From NCBI GenBank assembly GCA_965372135.1, contig CBDVBD010000033.1:1-24189 (forward strand): DNA of 24,189 nt, written 5' to 3'. Both the position numbers and the translations under genes were made by a program. The notes beneath the pieces are model-generated. The model was not told where the DNA came from. It did not search any database and worked only from the letters and a program-made list of their open reading frames with translations. Positions 7,985-15,533 of this stretch are shown in pieces (the first letter of the stretch is position 1; each line of letters begins with the position of its first letter). This DNA is from CBDVBD01 sp965372135 (GTDB taxonomy: Bacteria; Electryoneota; RPQS01; CBDVBD01).

Positions 7985-10675
7985 ATGGATAATAACATGT
8001 TGTTTGTTTATCGGTCGTTACGTTGGCATCTTGTGGGTTTGATATTCATAGTGGGGATGGTGTTGGATGCGATAGCAGTGGATCCGACTGCACCAATTCC
8101 ACCAATGTTCGTTACATCTTTGTCATCTTCTATACATAAGGATATTTCTTCGGCGTTGGTATTGGATAATGGGATGGAAGTGGTGTTGATCGAGAATCAC
8201 GCCAATCCGATGGTGGCGTGTTTCGTAATTGTGCGATGCGGGCAGCGGGACGAAACAGAAGATGTCGCGGGAGTGAGCCATTTTCTGGAACATGCGATTT
8301 TCGATGGAACCGAGAACCGGTCGAAGAAACAGCTCTATGATGATTTTGACTTTTTGGGCAGTTATGTCAACGCCAGCACTAAGCATGATTTTACGGAGTT
8401 TTTCATTTTAAGTCCCAAGGAGAATTTTCCAGCATCATTGGATTTGTTACGGGATATGATATTTCATAGCGTGTTTCCAGCGGATACGTTGGAGCAGGAA
8501 CGGGGGATTGTGCTGGAAGAGATCGGCAAGGATTTGGATCGACCATCGGAGCAGGCGGACAACCTATTTTACCGGATGATGTATCAGGGAACACCGTACC
8601 GACATTCGATTTTGGGGTCAACGGCGGGGATTGGGGCGATTTCCCGGGAAGAGGTTGTTGATTATTATCAGACGTATTATGTGCCGAATAATATGATTTG
8701 TGTGGTGATTGGGGATTTTCAGCCAAAGGAGATGATGGGGGTGGTAGATGCAGCTTTTGGACAGTACCCTCCGGGGGAAGTGCCAGAAAAGGAATTGTTG
8801 AACTTATCGTCGTTTTTTACCACCGCTGCCAACCGGATTGTGTTTTATCGAGGGGACGTGGATAAGTGTTATTTGAGGGTGGGGATTGAGGCGCCGACAG
8901 TATGGTCGGAAGACTATTATGCAATGCAGGTGTTGATCGATATCCTGGAAACACAGCTTGAGGATAAACTGATTACACCCGATGATTCGTTAATCACCGG
9001 TGTTTCTATGCATTATTTTGAAGATCGGGATTTTGCGACGCTGAATTTCTACCTTGATGTGCCTGCCAATCAATCAGTATATAATGCATTGATTAAATTC
9101 CATACTAAATTATCACAAATACGTAACTGGATCACGGAAGATCGGGTAGATGCGGTGATGCAGGCACGGCTTGCTGAAGATATTTTGCAGGGGCAGCGGC
9201 TGCATATGTACGGGATGCTGAATTCCCATGTTTTTGCCCGTGGTGGGTATCCGTTGTGGAGGTACTGGGATACTAATTTTGGGGCTGTTACTGTCGATCA
9301 ATTACATCAGGTGGCGGATAAAGATCTAATTGATGCACCATTTATTGCCACTTGTTTAGTGCCGTTTCCAGAGGTGTTGGATACGGAGACGATGGAGCCA
9401 GCGGAGACCTTGATATTGGAAGCTACGTTGGATAACCGGATGCGGGTGATTATCCAACAGAATATGGATGCTCCGATTTTCGCGGCTCATCTATTGGCGA
9501 AAGGTCGTGCGTTTCATGAAGGGAGGGAACGTGCCGGGTATGCAGATATGATTCACCGGATGTTTTCCGATGGGTCGCAGATAGTTGGCGATATGTCGTT
9601 AAGTGATGCTCTGCAGCAAATTGGCGCGAATTTGGTGACCACAGATATGGCGTTTATACCTTATGATGATTATCGGACTACGCCGACACATTCATTTGTA
9701 CGGTTGGAATGTTTAGATGATTTTAGGAATGAGGCGTTGGATATATTGGGGCAAATTGTTACCCAGCCGAATATTACTCCAGAGTCATTGAGTAAAGTAA
9801 AGCAGGAATTGACAGGGATCGTCTCGTCTAAGGAAGCTCGAACGACATGGAAAGCGGATCGATTATTTGTGCGTAAGATACTGGGAGATGATCATCCTTT
9901 AGCCCAGTCGGAATTCGGAACCATGATGTCGGTGGAAGCAGCGACGCTTGAAGGGATTCAGGATTTCTATAATTCTTATTTTTCCGGTGCTAATTTGATA
10001 CTAACCATTGTGACTTCCGGTACGCCGGAGATTGTGTTAGATAAAGTAACAAGAGCATTTAGTACAAATTATGCACCTGGCAAAGATAGACATTGGGCGG
10101 GTTTGTTCCCTCCCATTGAATATCCAACTCCACCCAACAATGTGAGTGGTCGATTTGAGGAGGTGCACGGGAAGAAGCAGTCAGCAGTGCGATTGGGAAC
10201 CGTGTTTCGAGCGATGAATCCTGAGGATCGAGCGGCGCTGCAACTGTGGAATCGAAGAGTCAGTGACCAATTGGCATTTGTAATCAGGGAGGAGCACGGC
10301 TGGGCGTATTCGGTGGGTAGTTCAGTCTGGTTTGTGGATGATTGGGCGGTGTGGCAAGCCCGGTGGGGAACTGCACCTGCCAATGTGGATTCGTCAATAG
10401 TGGTGGCTAAGGATATTGTCCAGGGGTGTTTGGAAGAGATGTTGTCCAGTCATGAAATGGAGAAGTTGGTGAATCAGCTATTGCGCGGTGGGGGCATGAG
10501 GCGGATGACCAGGATTAATCAGGCGATGTATTTGGGATTGTCTGAGATGGATGGTCAGGATCGGGATTGGGACCATTGGTCGGCGTCCATACGAACGGTG
10601 ACGGGGGAAAAAGCTCATCAGACAGTTGGCAAATACTTTGATATCAAGAAGGTATTGGAGGTTGTGGTGCGATAA
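7985..10675 (+). CDS. M16-family zinc metallopeptidase, fused two-domain form
   Basis: Large (896-residue) pitrilysin/insulinase-type peptidase, probably exported: the N-terminus holds a hydrophobic stretch (about residues 14-31, WHLVGLIFIVGMVLDAIA) resembling a signal peptide or anchor. The active domain carries the inverted zinc motif HFLEH at 99-103, with the third ligand likely E179 in ERGIVLEEI about 76 residues later, as in the family. A second M16 repeat begins near residue 470 (LILEATLDNRMRVII); at the place of the zinc motif it reads YADMIHRMF, so this half is inactive and probably helps form the closed chamber. Active-plus-inactive fusion is usual in PqqL-like and insulinase-type enzymes. 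ATG 7985 or ATG 7997 could start translation; neither has a good ribosome binding site. Likely role: degradation of peptides in the cell envelope. Confidence 0.9.
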   Translation: MDNNMLFVYRSLRWHLVGLIFIVGMVLDAIAVDPTAPIPPMFVTSLSSSIHKDISSALVLDNGMEVVLIENHANPMVACFVIVRCGQRDETEDVAGVSHFLEHAIFDGTENRSKKQLYDDFDFLGSYVNASTKHDFTEFFILSPKENFPASLDLLRDMIFHSVFPADTLEQERGIVLEEIGKDLDRPSEQADNLFYRMMYQGTPYRHSILGSTAGIGAISREEVVDYYQTYYVPNNMICVVIGDFQPKEMMGVVDAAFGQYPPGEVPEKELLNLSSFFTTAANRIVFYRGDVDKCYLRVGIEAPTVWSEDYYAMQVLIDILETQLEDKLITPDDSLITGVSMHYFEDRDFATLNFYLDVPANQSVYNALIKFHTKLSQIRNWITEDRVDAVMQARLAEDILQGQRLHMYGMLNSHVFARGGYPLWRYWDTNFGAVTVDQLHQVADKDLIDAPFIATCLVPFPEVLDTETMEPAETLILEATLDNRMRVIIQQNMDAPIFAAHLLAKGRAFHEGRERAGYADMIHRMFSDGSQIVGDMSLSDALQQIGANLVTTDMAFIPYDDYRTTPTHSFVRLECLDDFRNEALDILGQIVTQPNITPESLSKVKQELTGIVSSKEARTTWKADRLFVRKILGDDHPLAQSEFGTMMSVEAATLEGIQDFYNSYFSGANLILTIVTSGTPEIVLDKVTRAFSTNYAPGKDRHWAGLFPPIEYPTPPNNVSGRFEEVHGKKQSAVRLGTVFRAMNPEDRAALQLWNRRVSDQLAFVIREEHGWAYSVGSSVWFVDDWAVWQARWGTAPANVDSSIVVAKDIVQGCLEEMLSSHEMEKLVNQLLRGGGMRRMTRINQAMYLGLSEMDGQDRDWDHWSASIRTVTGEKAHQTVGKYFDIKKVLEVVVR

Positions 10676-10686
10676 GGAGAATATCT

Positions 10687-10713
10687 ATGAATGCATGGGT
10701 GTTGCAGCGATAA
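10687..10713 (+). other. 8-codon ORF (MNAWVLQR) behind a strong ribosome binding site; possible gene remnant or leader peptide
   Basis: AAGGAG at 10674-10679 overlaps the stop codon of the M16 peptidase gene and lies seven bases before ATG 10687. This is a better ribosome binding site than that of many full genes here. The frame ends at TAA 10711-10713 after eight codons. The arrangement is what one expects for the next gene of an operon whose body has been lost where the following glycosyltransferase block begins. A leader peptide for that block is the alternative. No peptide function is claimed. Confidence 0.4.
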
Positions 10714-10723
10714 GAGGTTTTTA

Positions 10724-10752
10724 TTGACTTTGGCGTCAAATTTAGGTATATT
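10724..10752 (+). promoter_or_regulatory. Predicted sigma-70-type promoter before the GT2 gene, with inverted repeat over the -35 box
   Basis: TTGACT (10724-10729) and TATATT (10747-10752) are separated by exactly 17 bases. TTGAC (10724-10728) and GTCAA (10735-10739) form a perfect inverted repeat around a 6-base spacer over the -35 region, a possible operator. A perfect TATAAT at 10795-10800 gives a second possible -10, but has no -35 partner. The 166-base gap 10676-10841 is the longest in the window. Confidence 0.55.
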
Positions 10753-10796
10753 TAAAGATAAATATTTTTGAGGATATCCTTCGGTTTGTCGACATA

Positions 10797-10838
10797 TAAT
10801 ACTGAAAGAGCAGTACCAAAGTATTAGAATTCCTGCTC
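10797..10838 (+). promoter_or_regulatory. Interleaved inverted repeats with H-type pseudoknot topology in the GT2 5' leader
   Basis: TAATACT (10797-10803) is complementary to AGTATTA (10820-10826), and GAGCAG (10808-10813) is complementary to CTGCTC (10833-10838). The arms interleave as A-B-A'-B', with connecting segments of 4, 6 and 6 bases, the geometry of an H-type pseudoknot, ending three bases before ATG 10842. Alternatively the two stems are mutually exclusive hairpins, or the first repeat is a DNA operator overlapping the TATAAT at 10795-10800. Stem one is A+U-rich and would be weak. Confidence 0.35.
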
Positions 10839-10841
10839 AAC

Positions 10842-11531
10842 ATGAAAATGAAGTTAAGTGTAATAATACCAGTCTTCAACGAATACTTCACGCTACCGGA
10901 GATTCTCAGACGTGTTCGCGACGTTCCTATTGAGAAGGAAATAGTTATTGTTGACGATGGATCTACTGATGGTAGCCGGGAGTGGTTGCAGGAGCATATC
11001 ACCAAAGAAAATGAGCGAGTGATCTTACACCCTCATAACCAAGGCAAAGGAGCTGCCATTCGAACTGCGATTCCGGAGATTACCGGCGATGTTGTGATCA
11101 TTCAGGACGCTGATCTTGAATATGATCCCAATGATTGGCTAAGGTTGATAGAGCCCATTGAGAAGAACGAGGTGCAGGTGGTATATGGATCGCGAAATCT
11201 TAGCAAGACAAATAGAAAATCAAGTTGGGGATTTTATCTTGGTGGTAAATTCCTATCGGTAATGACGTCGTTGTTGTACGGTACATCAATTACCGATGAG
11301 CCTACCTGTTATAAGATGTTCCGCGCTGACGTTCTAAAGTCCATCCCATTGACCTGTACTGGTTTTGAATTCTGTCCTGAAGTCACCGCAAAAATACTAC
11401 GCAGAAAAATAAAGATAATTGAACTTCCCATTACATATGATCCTCGAAAAGTCCATGAGGGCAAGAAAATACGGTTTAGAGATGGACTGATCGCAATTTG
11501 GACCCTCATAAAGTACCGTTTTAGAGAATAG
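10842..11531 (+). CDS. Family 2 glycosyltransferase, dolichyl/polyprenyl-phosphate sugar synthase-like
   Basis: Likely transfers a sugar from a nucleotide donor to a polyprenyl phosphate on the cytoplasmic face of the membrane. The 229 residues start with the GT-A fold (KLSVIIPVFNE), then VDDGSTDGS at 37-45, NQGKGAAIR at 66-74 and the metal/nucleotide-binding D89-A-D91 in IIQDADLEYDP. The C-terminal part has TDEPTCYKMFR, GFEFCPE and ITYDPRKVHEGKKI, a pattern typical of dolichol-phosphate mannosyltransferase-like enzymes without transmembrane helices. The following multi-pass protein is a plausible user of the lipid-linked sugar. ATG 10842 (or 10848) lacks a Shine-Dalgarno but lies right behind structured leader repeats. 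Base composition differs from flanking genes: G and C are nearly balanced (18 and 13 in the 60 bases from 11041), suggesting separate origin. Donor sugar unknown. Confidence 0.88.
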   Translation: MKMKLSVIIPVFNEYFTLPEILRRVRDVPIEKEIVIVDDGSTDGSREWLQEHITKENERVILHPHNQGKGAAIRTAIPEITGDVVIIQDADLEYDPNDWLRLIEPIEKNEVQVVYGSRNLSKTNRKSSWGFYLGGKFLSVMTSLLYGTSITDEPTCYKMFRADVLKSIPLTCTGFEFCPEVTAKILRRKIKIIELPITYDPRKVHEGKKIRFRDGLIAIWTLIKYRFRE

Positions 11532-11577
11532 CAGTCATAGTATTTTCTATAATTGCGTCGTCAATGATCTCTAAAAC

Positions 11578-11612
11578 CGCCTCTGTAGACCTTCAGGTCT
11601 GCAAGAGAGGCG
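11578..11612 (+). repeat. Long imperfect intergenic hairpin between the two glycosyltransferase genes
   Basis: Outer arms CGCCTCT (11578-11584) and AGAGGCG (11606-11612) pair perfectly. Inner arms GTAGACC (11585-11591) and GGTCTGC (11596-11602) pair with one U-G wobble around a TTCA tetraloop. An AAG bulge (11603-11605) separates them on the 3' side, giving 14 base pairs in all. No U-run follows, so it is not a standard intrinsic terminator. It may be a REP-like dispersed palindrome, a processing or mRNA-stability element, or an attenuator between the genes. The rest of the 138-base gap (11532-11669) shows nothing recognisable apart from the ribosome binding site before 11670. Confidence 0.5.
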
Positions 11613-11669
11613 ATTTGCGGGGGCGAATGAAAATCCGCCATATATGCCGACATTTGTGGGAGCCTATTA

Positions 11670-13334
11670 ATGGCGAGAAGTAAGAAAGCCATTCCGAAGC
11701 GAAAACGAGATCGAGGCAAAGCTGGGCGGAAATCGATGCGCCCTGGTTCTTTGACAATTGGAGAAAAGCTGGGAGTGGTATGGAAATTTCATAAGCCTTT
11801 TATCCTGGCGTTTTTTGCCGTAAAAGTCGTCCAGTTTATCTTGTATCCAGACCCTTATATGTGGAGTGATACGGGGGAATTCATCAATTCCGCAATCACG
11901 CTAAAGTGCAATCCATATAAGCCGATTGGCTATTCGCTATTTATTGCGTTTTCCAAGATACTACTTTTCCCGGTTGGATTGCTATTTTTTCAAAGCCTAT
12001 ATCGATTTCTCGCAACCTTGTGGTTGGGAATAGTATTGGAAAAGCACTACAGGTTTCACAGATGGCTTGTCCTTGGTACCTGTTTATTCATTGGATTAGA
12101 TCCGCTCGCTATTCTTCATGATCATTTTATACTTTCGGACAGTCTGTTTGTTACTTTGACCATCGCGTCAATTGCCACGTTTCTGGCTTATATCAGAAAG
12201 GCAAACTGGCTTTTTCTCATCGTGGTGGTTTTGTTTGTGGAGATGGCATTGGCAGTTCGATTTGTGGGTTTGGTCTATCCTCCATTGTTTACTATTTTGA
12301 TTGTTATTCGGTATGGATTCAAACGTTGGTTCCATTGTATTGTTATCATCGCGGCAACTGTGTTGACTATCCTTATACTTATGACGAAAATGGATCGTGA
12401 TCTCGGGATTTACAAGGTGACGACCTTTGATGGCTGGACAATGATCGGGAACATAGCGCCAGTGCTTAATCTTTCACCCGAATATATCGGAGACATTGAT
12501 GATCCAGAAACTCGACTGCTCTATGAATACATGGCGAGTTTTCCTGCCGAAACTTATGAGGATCCAAATCCCGATTACTACCGTTGGCATAGAAATTCGC
12601 CAGCAAAGCAGCTTCTAAATATATTTTGTCCAATCTATCCTGATCCAGATTCGTCAGCTTCTATACGAAACAGGTGGTTTCTCCATGAATTCATGTCAAT
12701 AGCGAAGAAGGCGAGCACACCTGCTCAGAGAACGTTTCAGAAGTATAGAATTTTCAATCAACCGCAGTTGGCGGATCACATGATGAATTATCATCATGCA
12801 TATATATTGGTGAATGAGTTACTTGGCAAAGTAAATTCACAATACATGAAGACGAATAGACTCGAATATCTTACCGATTACTTTTTTCCCAATTTAATCA
12901 GAGTGTTCTTTCCTAATCAGTTGATAGTATTTGGCAAAGGATGGTATACATATAGGGGAAAGCCTGATGATTGTATCCGACGATTTTGGTTTAACGAAGA
13001 TAGTTCGAAATGGAAACCGAGGTTTGGAGACTATTTTGCAGTCTTTCGGTGGTCCTATGCCTATATCATTACTATTGAATGGCTCAGCGCAATAGGGATT
13101 TGGTGTTATGGGTTGTATCGATCCCGGAAACTCAAAATCCCCTTTAAATGTTTTATCTTAGGACTTGGGACCGTCTTGGGAGCATTTGCAGTATCCTACG
13201 GATTTGCGGTGGCATACACTGCCACGGTGTTTCCGCGCTATATGCTTCCTATCATGCCTTTTGTGATTTTATCTGCAGCTATGACGATATCTGAGCTGGG
13301 ATCGGATAAGGCGAAGAAAAAATCCACTGTCTAA
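11670..13334 (+). CDS. Multi-pass membrane protein, probable GT-C-type glycosyltransferase
   Basis: 554 residues with a very basic N-terminal tail (about 1-24, rich in K and R) and roughly nine to eleven hydrophobic helices, including about 42-58, 86-125, 133-150, 158-175, 180-214 and 219-238. After the first helix comes WSDTGEF (D67, E70), the position where GT-C enzymes of the ArnT/PMT class keep a catalytic acidic residue in the first extracytoplasmic loop; HDHFILSDSLF at about 150-160 also resembles GT-C loops. A large hydrophilic loop (about 265-455) and a final helix pair near 485-545 complete it. GGAG at 11659-11662 lies seven bases before ATG 11670. With the GT2 upstream it would form a lipid-linked-sugar synthase and transferase pair; this is inference. 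Codon use is unlike its neighbours, with C exceeding G in parts (8 G, 15 C in the 60 bases from 12601). Confidence 0.68.
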   Translation: MARSKKAIPKRKRDRGKAGRKSMRPGSLTIGEKLGVVWKFHKPFILAFFAVKVVQFILYPDPYMWSDTGEFINSAITLKCNPYKPIGYSLFIAFSKILLFPVGLLFFQSLYRFLATLWLGIVLEKHYRFHRWLVLGTCLFIGLDPLAILHDHFILSDSLFVTLTIASIATFLAYIRKANWLFLIVVVLFVEMALAVRFVGLVYPPLFTILIVIRYGFKRWFHCIVIIAATVLTILILMTKMDRDLGIYKVTTFDGWTMIGNIAPVLNLSPEYIGDIDDPETRLLYEYMASFPAETYEDPNPDYYRWHRNSPAKQLLNIFCPIYPDPDSSASIRNRWFLHEFMSIAKKASTPAQRTFQKYRIFNQPQLADHMMNYHHAYILVNELLGKVNSQYMKTNRLEYLTDYFFPNLIRVFFPNQLIVFGKGWYTYRGKPDDCIRRFWFNEDSSKWKPRFGDYFAVFRWSYAYIITIEWLSAIGIWCYGLYRSRKLKIPFKCFILGLGTVLGAFAVSYGFAVAYTATVFPRYMLPIMPFVILSAAMTISELGSDKAKKKSTV

Positions 13335-13395
13335 TCGGGGCGTATGGTCAGTTCTTGAGAGTAGTGGTTTGCATATTGTATTGGTGAAAAAACCT

Positions 13396-15126
13396 ATGCT
13401 TTCTAAGGAAGAGCAAGAAAAGATACGGCAGCAAATTCGTGAGGAGTTGCAGGCTCGCGAGAAACGGGATACGGAAGAAGCCAAGCGCCGTGCTGAAGAA
13501 GGGGTGGGTGGGAATGATGTTTCGCGATCAATGGATAAGCAGCAACTGGCGGAGGAGATCCAATGTTTAAAACGCGAAACGGAAAACAACTTCTATAAGG
13601 AAAATCCCAATTATGTGCAGTATGTCGACCGGTTTGGTCAAAGACGTTGGATTCATCGGCTACTATTCGAAGAGAAACGTCGAAGGTCATTAAAGCGGTC
13701 AGAAGCGAGGAAGAAGGCTCGTTGGGAGGAGCTGCGTAAGTATTTAATTATTTTAGCAGCGTTAATAGTGGTGATTGTGGTGGCGTTTATATTGGTGATT
13801 TCCCGGAAACATCCAGTGTTGATTGTGCGTTCGAATGTGCCTAATGCATCGATATTTATCGATAATCTTTTAACATCGTACGTAACCGACGCGGTAATTA
13901 GCAATATTTCACCTGGGAATCACAAGATTGCAATTTATAAGGCGGGGTTTGAAACCAAGTTTGTGCCGGTGGAAGTTCATAAGGGTGATACATTGAGTAT
14001 TAGTGTCGAATTAGATTCAATGAAGCAGACGGCAATGGCACTTATGTATGGTCAAACCAGGGATTTTAGTAGTCAAGAACGTGAGGAACCGCCAGTGAAG
14101 ACTACGCTTCCCACATTAGCAAAGAGAACCCGAAAAGCTTCTTCGCAGGGATTGAATAAGGCGTCGGTGTTTATTACATCTAACGAATCTGATGTGGTCA
14201 TATATATGGATGGCGAACCGATTGCTTCAGAGATTAATACGATTATTGACGATATTCAGTTGGGATCGCACACGTTCGAGGTGCGGAAACCCGGGTATGT
14301 TAGTGATCCAACTTATAGTATGGTGCGGTTGAGGAAATCCGGGGAATTGGTGTCGCTTTCGTTTGAGCTGACCCGTGGTATATCAACATTTTTACATATT
14401 AAGACCGAGCCGGTAGCGGGTGAGATTTTTTTAGATGGTCGACCATTGACTCGAGGAATCTATCAGGAACCGGTTTCCATTGGGGATTATACTGTGAGTT
14501 TTGGGAATGTTCCCGGGTACCGGACACCGGATCCGCGGGAGATTTCACTAACTGAAATCAATCCCAGCGTTGAAGTGGTGGGGGTATATGTGCCCAATGT
14601 GCACGTTGAAGTATCTTTGGGGGATGACGGTCAATTGATTCGTCGCAACTGTCGGGATGTTACTGTGGGGTACTATTTTCCGGACCAGGGTGCGGTGGAG
14701 AGTTTCGAGTATGGACCTACGATTGAGAAGATCAAGTCGCAGGGTATGTATTATTGGGAAATGGGGTATGCATTCGCACACAGGAATCCTTCGGGGTCGG
14801 ATTTTATTGAGATGCATTTTGAGATGCCGGAGCATTACGATCAGAATGTGAATATCGTATTGGAATTGCATGGTTATGGGTCTCACGATAATTATTTGTT
14901 TCATTTGGTGGAAGGGAATGTATTAGCAGTGGATATAAATAACAAAGAAGTGATACCACGCTTTGAACCATCATCGATGTTGGATGAGGGGCAGCCGATT
15001 GGGGTGGATAGCTGGCAGATCAAGATGCACCTGCGGGAAGGTGAGAATTCACTAAGGGTGCGTACCACTGAAGAAAATCATTGTTTTTATTATTTAAGAA
15101 AAATCATCGTTCGTTCCGTGTCATAA
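13396..15126 (+). CDS. PEGA-repeat membrane protein with novel N-terminal module
   Basis: Bitopic protein of 576 residues. Residues 1-60 are charged and probably coiled-coil; 66-85 carry FYKENPNY, D78, G81 and RW (84-85); a basic stretch (about 92-115) precedes one transmembrane helix at about 116-136. Positive residues before the helix place the N-terminus in the cytoplasm and the rest outside. Three PEGA-like repeats follow: about 141-207 (VRSNVPNASIFIDN, GNHKIAIYKAGF), 258-325 (ITSNESDVVIYMDGE, GSHTFEVRKPGY) and 331-400 (IKTEPVAGEIFLDGR, GDYTVSFGNVPGY). The last roughly 170 residues form an unassigned beta-rich region ending in an ENSLRVRTTEEN-like strand pair. ATG 13396 is chosen because GGTGA (13383-13387) lies eight bases upstream and the N-terminus then matches the next gene. 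PEGA domains occur in cell-surface proteins; function here is unknown. Confidence 0.8.
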   Translation: MLSKEEQEKIRQQIREELQAREKRDTEEAKRRAEEGVGGNDVSRSMDKQQLAEEIQCLKRETENNFYKENPNYVQYVDRFGQRRWIHRLLFEEKRRRSLKRSEARKKARWEELRKYLIILAALIVVIVVAFILVISRKHPVLIVRSNVPNASIFIDNLLTSYVTDAVISNISPGNHKIAIYKAGFETKFVPVEVHKGDTLSISVELDSMKQTAMALMYGQTRDFSSQEREEPPVKTTLPTLAKRTRKASSQGLNKASVFITSNESDVVIYMDGEPIASEINTIIDDIQLGSHTFEVRKPGYVSDPTYSMVRLRKSGELVSLSFELTRGISTFLHIKTEPVAGEIFLDGRPLTRGIYQEPVSIGDYTVSFGNVPGYRTPDPREISLTEINPSVEVVGVYVPNVHVEVSLGDDGQLIRRNCRDVTVGYYFPDQGAVESFEYGPTIEKIKSQGMYYWEMGYAFAHRNPSGSDFIEMHFEMPEHYDQNVNIVLELHGYGSHDNYLFHLVEGNVLAVDINNKEVIPRFEPSSMLDEGQPIGVDSWQIKMHLREGENSLRVRTTEENHCFYYLRKIIVRSVS

Positions 15127-15145
15127 AACATAGGGGATGAAACTT

Positions 15146-15532
15146 TTGCTGCCAGAGAAAGAGAAAGAACGAATCCGTCATGAGCATCGTGCCATGTTGG
15201 AAAAACAGCAGCACGAATCGGAGGGGAAGGTTGCGGAACAGCAACATCTGGCTCATGAAGATTCTGAGCAGGAGGAGAGGGAAGCGATAGTACGCGAAGA
15301 AGAGGAAAAGTTTTACCAGGACAAACCTGACTATATAAGGGTGAAGGATAAGAATGGGAACATCCGTTGGATGTTGAAATCTGAGTTTAGCAAGAAGCGC
15401 TACCGGAAGTACAAGATCAGGAAGAAGCGGATACATCGTAAGTCCAGGAGGGTTTTGGAAAGACTGTCGGTGGTGTTCATTATTATTGCTATGATTATCA
15501 TTGCGATAATTGCCTACCGAAGTGTCATATAG
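15146..15532 (+). CDS. Small membrane protein, PEGA-less paralog of the preceding gene
   Basis: 128 residues from TTG 15146: charged coiled-coil-like N-terminus, FYQDKPDY at 56-63, D68, G71, RW at 74-75, a very basic stretch (82-103), one transmembrane helix (about 106-124) and only four more residues. Without gaps in the 20-residue core it keeps the same F, Y, P, Y, D, G, R and W as the preceding PEGA protein, so the two are tandem paralogs and this one lacks the outer part. I prefer TTG 15146 over ATG 15137: AGGGG (15132-15136) touches ATG 15137 directly but is nine bases from the TTG, and MLPEKEKERIR then aligns exactly with MLSKEEQEKIR of the paralog. It ends one base before the butyrate kinase ATG. 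I recognise no named family. Confidence 0.7.
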   Translation: MLPEKEKERIRHEHRAMLEKQQHESEGKVAEQQHLAHEDSEQEEREAIVREEEEKFYQDKPDYIRVKDKNGNIRWMLKSEFSKKRYRKYKIRKKRIHRKSRRVLERLSVVFIIIAMIIIAIIAYRSVI

Positions 15533-15533
15533 C

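Noticed and set aside
10763..10770. TATTTTTG matching the Bacteroidetes -7 element TAnnTTTG
   Set aside because: No TTG at the required upstream distance; the TTGACT-17-TATATT promoter is a better fit.
15510..15533. Upstream TTG start of butyrate kinase
   Set aside because: It overlaps the end of the small membrane protein gene and adds residues not expected before the conserved kinase start; ATG 15534 fits better.
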